From Monoraphidium neglectum (Eukaryota; Chlorophyta; Chlorophyceae; Sphaeropleales; Selenastraceae), in the NCBI RefSeq assembly GCF_000611645.1, contig NW_014012392.1:1-14199 (forward strand): DNA of 14,199 nucleotides, read 5' to 3'. The position numbers and the translations under genes are program-made. The notes under the pieces are model-generated. The model ran no database searches. It had not been told where the DNA came from and worked only from the letters and a program-made list of their open reading frames with translations. Below, in pieces: positions 1-10,300 of the stretch. Each line of letters opens with the position of its first letter. The first letter of the stretch is position 1.

Positions 1-13
1 CCCCCCCGCTCAC

Positions 14-2291
14 TTGTGCCCTGGCCCATGGGTACCTCCGCCACCACGAAGGGGTCGTACTTGCGCACCTCGTAGCCGCGCGCCGCCCTCAGCACAGAGT
101 AGCGCGGCGTCTCAAGGTTGGGGGTCTGGCTGATGTCGAGGGCCTGATGTATTGCGGTGGGTTTGGCGGTGACGCGAGCTGCTCAATGCTTACGAGGACG
201 TAAACTGGTTGGTCAGCCCCAGGTGATGATCCAGCAGCGGCAAGATGGTTGGGATCTGGGTGGCAGTGAGTGTGGTGATGGCAGCTGGTTCACAAGGCGA
301 GGCGCGGTGGTGGCGGCGGCCGCACAACCGGGGCCTCCGGCGTTGACAACCACCTTGCAACGATTTGGCTAAGAGGAGGCGCGGAGAAATGCACGCGCAG
401 CTTAGCTGCAGAGTGATGGCTGCTTGCTGCTCGTGCGTGGTCCAGGAATGCTCGCTGCTCGTGCATAGTCCAGCAGGCTTCGCCGCTTACAGTCCGCCAG
501 TTTCACCATCCCCCGTGGTGGCACACACCTGCTTGACGACGAGCGCGATGCCTTCTGCAGAGGGGAACGAGTTGTTGGTCACTGCGTCCCAGGTGTCAAC
601 GTGGCTCGTGATCAGGCCGCTGGTGGGGTCAACCTGCGGATGGCGCACAACAAGGGGGTGGGATGAGGCCAGTCGCAACAGCGGGAGACACGTGAGGGCG
701 CGCAGCCGTGTGAACCAGGCGGGGGCCTGCATCATGCGCGCAGCACGCAAGCACTTGCGTCTGATGCCCGTGGAGGCGGCTATGTTGTTGTGCGCGACCT
801 GGTCGCTGACTACGTCCTGGAGTAGGCAGGCGGCCTGAAGCTGGAATGCAGGGAGCGCCCCCAAACAAGCGCTTTTTAAGCGGGTATCACTCATACATCC
901 CCGCACACATGCACACGAGCTCATGCGCAGTCACGCAAACACACAGTAACCAACCACACCGACCCACAGGCGGACCTTGTACTTTGACCGGCCCGTGAAG
1001 ACAGCCTTTGGCTGCCAGGGCAGAGCCCACACCTGCGCCTCCATTGTCCACCTGCAGGGTGGGTGCCAGGGGAGGCGCATGCATACAGACTCGCCATGTG
1101 ATAGAGCTGCGGCAGGCAAGACTCACATCACAGGCCCAGCACAGCTGGCTCGGCGCCGTTGTCAGGGTGAGGCAGCCGCCAAGAACAAGATCAAGATCAA
1201 GATCAAGGCCACGCCCTTTCCGATTTCACGAGGTCCCATCGGTGGGAGCGTTTACTCGCCTGGCTGAGATCTCGTCGGGACCGGTGACGTCCAGGGTGTG
1301 CAGGTCAAACGTCACCTTGAAGGCAGTTTTGATGGCCCTTTGGGGGGGGGGGTGGGGGTGGGGAGGGAGGGTGAGAGGCGCCAGGGGTGAGGGGCAGCCG
1401 CCTTGTCGAATTCCTCTGTATTGAAAGGGGGGGCCGGCAACTTAATCACCTGCTCAAACCCCCGCTATTGCGTGGGCCAGCCGTCAAAGACGCCTGGCAG
1501 GCAAATCAGCTGCCCCCGCCTGTCAACCCTGGCAGCCAACCCCAGGATTGCTTCCACTGCACTGCCATTGACCGCGTGGAGGTCAGGCACGCCCTTGACC
1601 TCCTTGCATAGCAGCCCTCCAACTTTGCAATGACCTCTACCTCGCCTGATGACCCGAAAACTTGGGGCAGCCCTCATCAAACAGATTTGACAGCCATCCG
1701 TACGTCGCCACTGGCTTCCGAGTGGTGGTTGGGAACCCCTACCCAACGGGGCTCGCGCCGCCCAAGCCCACCTGACCATCAGTATGTACGCATCGAGCCC
1801 GTCCAGCCGCGTGATCGGGTCCTCGAAATGCAGGTCGGGCGAGTAGCGGGAGCGCGTCACGCCGCCCTGGGGGGTGGCGCGCGGCATGCGGGGCGGGAGC
1901 GGGAGGCCGCTTCAGGGAATGCTGCTAGGACGCCGGCGCCGGCGTGCCAGACGGCGGGGTGCACCGCAGGGCGTGCAGTGCAGCAGGGATTTTTGATGTT
2001 AAATTGTGGGCTCGCCTGGGGTGTGAACAGGGTCCGTAGCTCAGTATCCAGGAATGTGCGCGCCTCAGCCAGCAGCGGCCGCGGCAGCTCAGCGCCGCCC
2101 ACGGCCGCGGCGGTTTGAGCGCCCGACACCGCGGCCAGCGGGCCAGCGTCGCGGCGACGCGCTTCCCGGCGCGGCGGTGCACATGTGCTGGGACTGGGCG
2201 ATCGCAGCGGCTGAGGCGTGGTGCTGGAGCGGTGCGTGCTCGCCGTGCGTGTGGCTGGCTGCGAGCGCAGCGTGCGTGCGAGTGCGTTCAT
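14..2291 (-). CDS. Plastid SnoaL-like (DUF2358)/SOUL heme-binding protein, 3' end outside window
   Basis: Predicted plastid heme/tetrapyrrole-binding protein resembling the plant HBP5 group. Exons in transcript order: 2291-2016, 1866-1772, 1337-1260, 1051-976, 633-529, 143-14; all phases agree and give 253 residues before the left edge. Residues 1-65 are rich in S, T, R, A and P and almost free of acidic residues, like a chloroplast transit peptide. Residues about 68-208 are a DUF2358/SnoaL-like domain (YSPDLHFEDPITR at 100-112, RWTMEA at 150-155, LPWQPKAVFTG at 160-170, HVDTWDA at 186-192). From 217 the SOUL domain begins (PNLETPRYSVL, YEVRKYDPFVVAEV). The exon ending at 14 is followed by a GTGAGC donor, so most of SOUL lies outside. 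Two introns have GC donors (2015-1867 and 1259-1052). Introns over 300 bp (1771-1338, 975-634, 528-144) show no other gene. The start is the only Met opening this transit-like exon. Family assignment is strong; heme binding is inferred from the family. Confidence 0.88.
1187..1207. repeat. AAGATC hexamer tandem repeat
   Basis: Three perfect AAGATC units followed by AAG lie inside the third intron of the SOUL-family gene (1259-1052). It is a small simple repeat that makes a spurious KIKIK coding pattern on the plus strand. No function is visible. Confidence 0.7.
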
Positions 2292-3097
2292 CGGGACGGC
2301 GAGCCACTGGCCGAGCGCGCGCTATTGTAAGGGGATGTGTATGGTCTGTTGTGGCCTATCTTTCTTACTACAGGATAACGCGATCAACCGAAGCTGCACT
2401 GCACTCGGTGTCACTCTCGCACGCGAGACAAACCAGGATCGAGGTAGGATTGAAGAGACGTATCGCAGGTATTCATGTGGGTTTAAACTGCGTACGCGCC
2501 GATGCACGTTGGCGAAGAGCCCTCGCTTCAGCAGTGTCGCGCTGGCAACTTGTCATGCGCGCGTGGTGCCCTGCACCGCTGCATGAGCCAGCAGTGCAGG
2601 CACTGGTACATCAGAGCTGTTTCAGTGCAGCTCAAGTATCATAATCAGCTGCACCCATGCAAGGCCTGCATCACGGCCAGCCCACCCTTGTCAACTGCCA
2701 AGGAAAAGTTGCAGAGGTCTCCGACGACCCACATCAGCGTGACACATTTACAGTCACGTCACATTCACAGAATACCGTACATGATGAAGCAAAAAATGGC
2801 ACGGCAATGTCTCATGTACACCCAGCAGGACGTCCTGAATTTCACCGGTCAACGCAGCAGGGACGACCATCTCACCACATCAGCTCTGAAAGGAGTTGGG
2901 CCACAGGTGGCCACGCCACAAATGAGCTGCGCTACGCTACGCTCTGCCCCTCGCTCTGCCCGCCTGAAAGCGTCACAGATCCCGTCGGCTCTGTCTAATA
3001 ACGCTGCAGCGCGCCACTCCAGGTCCGACAGCTGCTTGACGCACTCAGTGGTTCCGGCTCACCCCGCGGAAGCTGCAACCCCCCAGGACCTCCCTCA
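2292..3097. other. Spacer between SOUL-family gene start and SPRTN stop
   Basis: This 806-bp stretch should hold the SPRTN 3' UTR (right part) and the promoter and 5' leader of the SOUL-family gene (left part), both on the minus strand. By eye, 2320-2500 is less GC-rich than the flanking exons, as is common just upstream of genes here. Open frames on both strands (for example 2502-3134 plus) show no family motif and no splice logic. I see no RNA gene, and only short imperfect repeats near 2930-2965. Confidence 0.5.
2748..2752 (-). terminator. Candidate TGTAA poly(A) signal of SPRTN
   Basis: Minus-strand TGTAA (plus TTACA), 346 bp past the SPRTN stop and the first such pentamer I found downstream of it. 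TGTAA is the usual chlorophyte polyadenylation signal. A five-base motif is weak alone; support comes from similar placement after two other genes in this window. Confidence 0.35.
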
Positions 3098-4445
3098 TCA
3101 GCCGCAGCCCACCAGGCATGCATCCAGGTGCTGATTGAGGCGCGCCAGGCCCAGAGCGTCCCCAGGGAATGCTGCTCCGCACACCGGGCACCCCAGTCGC
3201 TCCTCTTGCTGCTGCTGCCCTCGATGCTCCTCGCACGGCCGCCGCTGCTGCTGTTGGGGTTGGTGCTTGTGCTGCTGCTGGCTCGGCTGCTGCTGCTGCT
3301 GCCCCTCTCCCTCGCCGTCGTCCTCGCCACATAGGTCGACCACCTCAAACCCATCATCACTGACGCCAGCCACGACCCCAAGGCGCCCCTGTGCCGGCGG
3401 CCCAACCGCCGCCCCGCCGCTGCCGCCGCTGTCACGCCCAGCGGGCGGCGTCGGCGGAGGAAAGTTGATCCGCCGCTGGCCGGGCGGCAGCGGCGGTGCC
3501 ACCGCTGTGATTTTTCGACCCTGCTTCTTCTTCAGCTGCGGCTTGGCCCCACCCTGGTGCTGTGCGTGTGGCACAGGGTCACAGACCTGCCCCTTGTGCT
3601 GACTGGGACCCTGCTGCTGCTGCCGCTGCTCCTGCTGCTGCTGCTGTTCTGGCTGCTCTTGCCGCTGTTCTGGCTGCTCTTGCCGCTGCGCCTGCTGCTG
3701 CTGTTCCTGGTGGTCTCGCTGCTTTTTCTGTCGCTGCCCCTGCCGCTCCTGCAGCTGCCCCTGCCCCTCTTGATGCTGAGTGTCCACCTTTCCCGCTGCT
3801 TTCCCCTGGTGGTGCCCGGACGGCACCTGCTGCGGCCCCGCCCTGCGGCCCTGCGCCCGCTGCATGCGCGCCAGCGCCGCGTCCAGGGCCCGCTGGCGCA
3901 GCTCGGCCGCCGACAACGGGGCCGCCTGCTCGTCCTCGGGGTCTCCCATGTTGGGGGCTTCCGAGCCTCCTGCTGCGCGCTCAAGCTGCGCCGGCGGCGG
4001 CCCGTCGCCACCGACGCTGCTGCTGCCTTGGCCAGAGCCTAGGGCCGGCTCATCGCTGCCGCGCTCTGTCTTGGAAAACCACGCCGTGATTGGCCGCACG
4101 CCCCGCGGTGGCGAGACAGGGGCGGGCTTCGGGCGCTTCCCTGGGCGCGGCGGCGAGCCTGCCCCCTCCGTGCCCCCCTCACCGCCGCTGCCGCCAGCTG
4201 AACCGTTGTCCCCTCTGCCGTTGCCGTCGCCGCCGCCGCCGCCCAGCTTGTGTCCACCGCCGCTGGTGCCGCTGCCGGGCGGCTGCTGCTGCTCTGCGCC
4301 CGCTGTGCCCTTCTTTGCCCTGCCTTTGCCGCCCTTGCTGGAGTAGCCCTCCGGCTCCATCACCTGCGGGTGCGAAAGGTGTGCGAGGGTAATGTGCAAG
4401 TCAGTTTTACGGTGACATGGGTGCATGTGTGAGTATGCGCGTGTG

Positions 4446-4488
<43 letters not shown>

Positions 4489-6523
4489 CGCACAATGTGT
4501 GGAAAAGGTTATGCACTCTGCGGCATGGGCAGCTGCATGCATTGTAAAGGCGAATGGGGGGTGCTGATACTGCCTCCCCAGGAAACCTGCATGGTGACCA
4601 GCCGGTCAGCACCAAATAGCTGCCACAGGTCTACGCTTGCAGCTCATAGGGACGGGCGCTTGGAGCAGTTTGCTTCGGCAACGAGGCGACCCCCTGCCTA
4701 CCTTGTCGTACTGGCCCCCGCAGTGTCGGGCATGCATGCAGTGGGAGCAGCGCGTGTCACCGCAGGGCACCTCGCCCTTGCCGCGCGTGGTGACGCAGTC
4801 CGCGGGCTGCGGCGGCCTGTCGCGAGCGGAGGGACGAGGGCGATGAGGCTGCTGGGGTGGGCACGTGTTTACACCGGCACCACACAGCGTGGTATGCCGT
4901 GAACCCGTCAAATCAGGCCCATAGCAACGCATCAGTCCTGCCAGGCTGACCCTGGGACGGCCCCGCCCCCGCCCTGCACCTGTTCATAGCGCGCTTGATG
5001 GTGTTGCCGCAGCGCTGGCACGTCCACCTGTGCTTGCGGTGCTCGTCCACCTCCGCGTGCCTTTGAACGAGGCACGGTTGCAGAGCCAGGCGAAGGACAG
5101 TAGAGGGGCAACAAAGTGAGCACGGCACACTGTCACGCAATCCAGCATCAGTCTGCCGTCACCGCGCGTGCTCTGTGAGGAAAGAATGTCAGGCAATCCA
5201 GTTTGATAGGATTCCCAGTACTGTATGTAATCAATTTGGCGTTTTGGTGAGATCAGCATGCCCATGGGCCGCACATCGTGTGGTATACAGTGACGTTGTA
5301 ACCGCCCACTGGCCGCTGGTGGTCTGGACAAGTGGCCTCGTTGATGGCCTTGGCGTAAGATCTGACGCACGCATGTGATGGGGCAAGGAAGGGCAAGCGC
5401 ATGGACGACTGAGAAAATGGGGCGATCAGAAAGCTGAGCACTCCGAAAACGCACGCCGGCAAGCCACTCCTCAGGACCTTGCGCGCAACTGCAGCTTATC
5501 GCCACTTATAGCAGCCTATGGAGAATTGCATACATTTTCAACAACCGGCTTATGTAATTGCCGCCCCGGCCCGCACTTGAAGAGGGGTCCGTGGTCCCCG
5601 TCCTGGCGCCAGCGCCCGTCCAGGAAGAGCAGCGCGTGGATCATCTCGTGCAGCAGCGTGTCCTTCAGGTCGCGCAGCGGGCGGAACTGGGGCGCAGGAG
5701 GAGGGAGGTGTTCCGAGGGGCGGAGGGGGGGGATAGGGCTGGCGGGCAGGCCGGCGTCAAGACAGGGGCGGGGGCAAGGGGCGTGTTGGCGGCTGACAAG
5801 GTATGCCGCAGGCCCAGATGCAATCGGGGATGCAGCTGTTCAGGTGCCTCAGTCGTGCTACTGGGCCTGCTGCCCTCGCTTTGCACCGGCAGGGACGGAA
5901 GCTGACCTGCAGCAGCGGCTCGCTGAGCTTGATTACGACGCCTCCGCCGTTGCCGTGCAGCTGGCACGTGCCGGCGCACCTGTCAAGAAAAATTGGTGCA
6001 TGAGCAGTCGGCAGGGAACTGATGGAGCTGCCGCAGGCCAGGCAGTGAGACACCATCACACAAAGGATGCAATAGCAATTGATTTGTGAGGTAAAATGGT
6101 GCATGAAGTACACTTTAGCGTGCCACACTGCATGGTGAAGGGCGTGCTGCATGCTGCACGCTCTGGCCCCTGTCCCCACCCCGCTCACAGCGTCATGCGC
6201 TTGCTGCTCCACTCCACGCTCGCCGCTCCCAGCTGGTCGCTGAAGTACAGCCGCGAATAGTGCTGCAGGTAGTATGCAGGCTGGTATTCAAGGCGCAGAA
6301 CAGTACAGGGCGCAGGGCGGTGCAGGGCGCAAGGCACCGCAGGCACGGGCGCGGGAGAGCGGCATGGCGTGTGTGCTGTGGGGAAGCTCTGCTCGTGCTG
6401 TGGGTGCGGCGAGCATGCCTGCGAAACGCACGCCGCTGCAGCCCCCACACATACCTGAAACAGAGAGAATATGTCCACATGGGGGTCCAGGTATTCCAGG
6501 TCGCCAAAGTCCTCATGCGCCAT
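3098..6523 (-). CDS. SPRTN: SPRTN/Spartan DNA-protein crosslink protease
   Basis: DNA-dependent metalloprotease that degrades proteins covalently trapped on DNA at replication forks; nuclear. Exons: 6523-6455, 6262-6189, 5979-5907, 5686-5577, 5361-5275, 5060-4980, 4816-4702, 4363-3098; phases agree and give about 624 residues (human about 489). The SprT domain covers residues about 15-165: EWSSKRMTLCAG around 60-75, SEPLLQ, catalytic HEMIH (H85, E86, H89), third metal-ligand candidate H104 in DHGPLF, then DHQRPVGGYNVTVYHTM, close to plant Spartans. The zinc-binding region has CQRC, IKRAMNRPP, CSHC and CGGQYDK, followed by EPEGYSSKGGKGRAKKG, near-identical in pattern to human SPRTN. The last exon (421 codons) holds an SHP-like SGGGHKLG (237-244), PIP-like VRPITAWF (292-299), a Q/E-rich linker, SIM-like VVDL plus acidic residues (544-547 on) and a UBZ4 finger (C595, C598, H615, C619). 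The start at 6523 (MAHEDFGDLEYLDP) matches family starts; an in-frame Met at 6571 would add 16 residues. The last intron (4701-4364) contains a GT microsatellite. Confidence 0.95.
3644..3685. repeat. Perfect 21-bp tandem duplication in SPRTN Q-rich linker
   Basis: The 21-bp unit at 3644-3664 is repeated exactly at 3665-3685. On the minus strand each copy encodes seven residues (RQEQPEQ). Identity at silent as well as coding positions suggests a recent slippage or duplication within the low-complexity linker. The surrounding 3600-3780 is rich in CTG/CAG and codes the Q-rich segment. Confidence 0.85.
4441..4488. repeat. GT/CA dinucleotide microsatellite
   Basis: A 48-bp run of GT with one T-for-G interruption at 4461, on the plus strand; the SPRTN pre-mRNA therefore carries a CA tract. 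It lies in the last SPRTN intron (4701-4364), about 75-125 bp upstream of the acceptor of the large terminal exon. It also creates spurious VCVCV and THTHT open frames on both strands. Confidence 0.95.
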
Positions 6524-7309
6524 CAGTGCCGTAGCCGCGCAAGCACAGCATGCGCGCCACACAACAACCACAGCGACGCCGCGCGGCGCGGCGCGACCAG
6601 CAAGTCGTCTGAAGAGTTGGGTCTATGATTAACGTGATGCTCCAAGCACAATCTAGCTAGGTTCGTCCGCTACACGTGAAATGCCTGAGTTTTGAGTTCA
6701 ATTTTTACACCAGAGAAATACGCCAAGCTTGTAGAATGTTTGTGCCAGCGGTCGAACAGCCATCTTCTAAAATCGTGCACGTGCAGACGGACACATAGCA
6801 CCAGATCACCAGTCTCAGATCCCGGCGTGCCAGTCGTGGGCTTGCTGCATGCAGATGCACAACGTTCCTCCACTTCCCCACGCCACGCCCAATTCATGCA
6901 TGCGTTGCAGTGTTCCACAAAACTGCCCTTGCCTATTACTGGAAAAATGCAGCAAGCAGCACCGCTTTGACCACGTCCCAGCATTGACCAGACTTTGCCA
7001 GCCATACCATGTCTGATGGTGTGTGGTGTTCCGACTGTATGCATGATTGATCAAGAGGGTGCCGTGTTAGTCTCTCTAGTTGGCCCCGTGCTGGCCATTG
7101 TTCCTGCAGAGATTTACAAGGCAGTAACTGGCATGACATCCCTACGGCATGATGACGCTTGTTGCAATACCACACTGCTCTCTGGTACCAGCCGTCCTTG
7201 GCTGTTGACAAGTACTTGGACGTAGAGAGGCTTGCAGCGATTGCGTGACTGCGTCACACAAATGCCTGCCCTGCACGCTGCTGTTGCTGCGGTTGACCGG
7301 CTCACACGC
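6524..7309. other. Spacer between SPRTN start and DUF262-HNH stop
   Basis: This 786-bp stretch should carry the 3' UTR of the DUF262-HNH gene (right) and the promoter and 5' leader of SPRTN (left), both read on the minus strand. By eye the segment 6620-6770 is distinctly more AT-rich than the neighbouring exons. Open frames such as 6670-7044 (minus) and 6995-7225 (plus) have no recognisable domain and no consistent splice partners. No RNA gene or mobile element is seen. Confidence 0.5.
7114..7118 (-). terminator. Candidate TGTAA poly(A) signal of DUF262-HNH gene
   Basis: Minus-strand TGTAA, 192 bp past the TGA at 7312-7310 and the first occurrence downstream of it. The position suits a chlorophyte polyadenylation signal. 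The evidence is motif plus placement only. Confidence 0.4.
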
Positions 7310-10300
7310 TCATGTCGCCGCCACTCGGTTGCCCTTCTTGCCGTTGCAGTACCTGCAATTCCACCCCAAACACGAGGCAAATCAGTGCAGCTCTACTAGA
7401 ACTTCAACATGGGACATTTTCACTGGACAGTCAGTCGCGCTGTTGAACCTGGCAAGGCAGGACGAACCACTGCGGTGGCAGGCAACAATCACCTGTGCAC
7501 CAGCTGCGCGTTGGATGCGGTTGTGGCGCCGCCGTGCGACCAGGGTGTCACGTGGTCCACCTCAGCATCCCCCACTGATCAGGAAAAGGGGGCCCCGCGT
7601 GGCAGCCATATTGTGAGCATGTGGCAGACTAGCGCATCAGGCTGCTGCTTGTTTGCTACGTGCGGGGCGGATGGGAGCGAGGGACCCATTGTATACAACT
7701 CTGCAGGCTGTACCTACAGATTCCCCAACCAAGCAAACAGAGTTGCAGCGCCCACCCACCTTGGTGAATAATCTGGTTGCACAGCCCGCACACTAGCTGC
7801 CGCCCCCTGGCGGCGGGTTCCGCCCACAGCTGCCGCTTGATGTCGTTGGGAAAGGCCCGCCTTGCGTCCAGCCTAGCAGCGCGTGGTGGTTCAAACATGG
7901 GCATCCACCCAGGGCAGCGCATGAGGTTTGGGGACGCACTAGGGACGACGGGACCTGCTGGTGCATTGGGCTTTGCAGCGCAGACTGTGCCGCAGTCATA
8001 GCCGGGGTTCCGCCTATTACATGACAACATGTCATCGACATCACACATCACCTCGTCGGTGGCGCAGCTTCCACCAGCATCCCCCGCAGCATCGCGATGC
8101 GCCGCTGTATGTTGCGCCTGCTGTTTGTCTTGAGGTTGTCCTCGAAGGTCTTGTCTGCACACAGCTTTTTGTACGCCTCACGGATGTCTGCAGCCTTGCC
8201 GACCAGTTCCCCCCTCCGCCTGTTGTTGCCTGCCTGCTCCAGCTCCTCACACACCCCCACCATAGTGGCGTCCCACAGCGGCTCACTGAAGGCCGATCTG
8301 CCCCCGCAGGCGGCGGGCTTCCTGCACGAATGAGAGCAGCGATGGGGCCCAAGGCTCCCAGAAGGTTGGTTGGCTGGCATGCTGGTCGGCCGGCAGCTGA
8401 GCAGGCGGGCATGCGAGGAGGAGGCGCGCAGGCGCCTGCAGAGGCTTTTGCCAATGCTGATGCGGGGCGCATGTGATATGTGCAAAGGGATCTCGCTTCA
8501 CACCATGCTGCGGCATTAAGGGCCGCGCCTGACGCAATGGAAGCCGCAGCGAGTCGTGCTGGGGGGGGGGGAGGGGGGGATTCTGCCTACCTGCAGGCCT
8601 CAGGCCCCCAGATCTGCCAGACCACGGAAGTGGTGTTTTTGAACATGGCTTCCAGCCGCTTCAGCTCTGCAGTGTCTGCTTGATGGTGCTGCACCAGCTC
8701 CTGCATGGCAGCAAAAACAGCACATTGCAGCGGCCTGTGGAGTCCCATCTTCATTCCTCAGGGCCTGCCCAGCAGCTATAGCTTAGCTAAGCTACTCGTC
8801 ACAGTGTTGTCAGCACTCAACAGCACAGCCCAACGGTGCAGCGTTGCACTGGGCAGCACGGAACGGCCCACCAGCAGCCAGGCACAGCGCAGCACGCAAT
8901 GGAGCCAGCAGTGCTGAGTTTTTAAACACACCTCAATCAGGAAGCTTGCGAGTGGAGTCTTGAAGACGTTGTAGCTGCGCTTCATGGCCAAGAAGCGCAG
9001 CACCAACTCCCTGCGCGTGTGTTGTGCGCACACCAGCGCTCAGCTGCCGGGGGCCCACAATCAAGTGTGCACACAACGGCGACACCTCGAGGCGCGCACT
9101 AGCACGCGGTCGCTCATGCCGCTGGACACAAATTGTTATGATCCCTATAGTTCCAGGGGGAAGGAGGGTAGGGAGGGCGTGGGCACAACAGCATGAGCAG
9201 CACTGCACCTGTCGTACTCTCTCTTGGAGTCTGGCTCGTCGCGCTGCTGGATCTGCAGGAAGTCCTTGTGGTGGCACAGAGTGTCCAGGAGGTTCATGTA
9301 CGGCCCGTGGAAGGCCGCCTTGCGGCTCTGCTGCGCCGTGTGGCCGACAGAGCCCATATTGATGTCCTGGTAGATCCTGTACACCTGTCGTGTCGATGGT
9401 TTGAACAAACATCAGATGTTGCAATCGTGCGCACAAAATTGGAGTTGCAGGCTTGAGCGCAGAACAATGCATTATCGGCTGCAGCAGCAGTGCGAGCGCC
9501 CTTCGCCTGGCGTGCCGCCTCGCCCTGCGACTCTCGCCGCCTTTGCCTTGGCAACCCTGCTTGCGCTGCTGCTGCCCACTTGTGCAACCCAGGTGCACCT
9601 GGAATCTTGGAGTCTCTTTGAGCACAAGGATGCAAGCGACGCTGTAGCTCCGCAGCAGGCGCTGCCTCCTAAGAGGAAGGTCCGCAAATTTCTTGCCGTG
9701 CCACCTGCATTGTTTCGGGGTCGGGAAATGATTGTATTGATGCAGTCGGCGGCGCGCCGTGCCTGCGTCGCCTGGGCGGCCGTCTGGTGTTGTTGCCATC
9801 AGCCCGCGACCAACACATTTGTGTCCAGCAACCAGCTCACTTTGGGTGGCAGGAGTCGTCGTTCAGCAAATCCAGCTTTACAGGGGCACTGCAGCAGGAG
9901 GGGGGACCCCCACGAGCACGGCAGAGTCAGTCAGGCACGAATTGCAAGCAGCAATATTCAAGGCGGCCAATCTGTCGACTGCCTTACGACTGGTGCTAAA
10001 CTTTGCGTCCCAGCGGCCTTGCTATCATGATGCACATCAGGCTGTGGCTGGGGTCAGCACGCGCATTCGACCGCTAGCTGGCAGGTGCAGGGCCCAGCAG
10101 GCACTCTTACTCTTCCCATGTGCTCCCGGCCACTGCGTTGTTGCCGCGTAAGAACGTGATTAGCGAGGCAAGGCGCTGCTTCCCATCTATCACCAGCATC
10201 TTTCCCTCCTCATCTGGGGGCAGGCCGGCGCGCGGAAGCCGCGCGCTCAGGGGCGGCAGGACGTAGAGAGGAAAACAGTCGGGCGCCTTACTTGTTGCGT

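Noticed and set aside
487..924. A 145-codon minus-strand frame as a separate gene
   Set aside because: Only 633-529 of it is exon (the HVDTWDA stretch of the SOUL-family gene); the remainder is intron.
1341..1372. A G-run that could form a G-quadruplex on the plus strand
   Set aside because: On the transcribed strand it is the C-rich pyrimidine tract before the acceptor at 1338 of the SOUL-family gene, which explains it fully.
3128..4346. Plus-strand leucine- and alanine-rich frames resembling membrane proteins
   Set aside because: They are the reverse reading of the Q-rich coding exon of SPRTN (CAG read as CTG or GCT).
8556..8590. A C-rich tract ending in CAG on the minus strand, looking like a splice acceptor just after the donor at 8590
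   Set aside because: It would make an intron of about 30 bases. The splice from 8591 to 8297 keeps phase and restores the family sequence (ACRSAFSEPLWDA).
8933..9799. A 288-codon minus-strand open frame
   Set aside because: It reads through two introns of the DUF262-HNH gene. Only the stretch with KKFADLP is in the coding frame; the remainder is intron or off-frame exon sequence.
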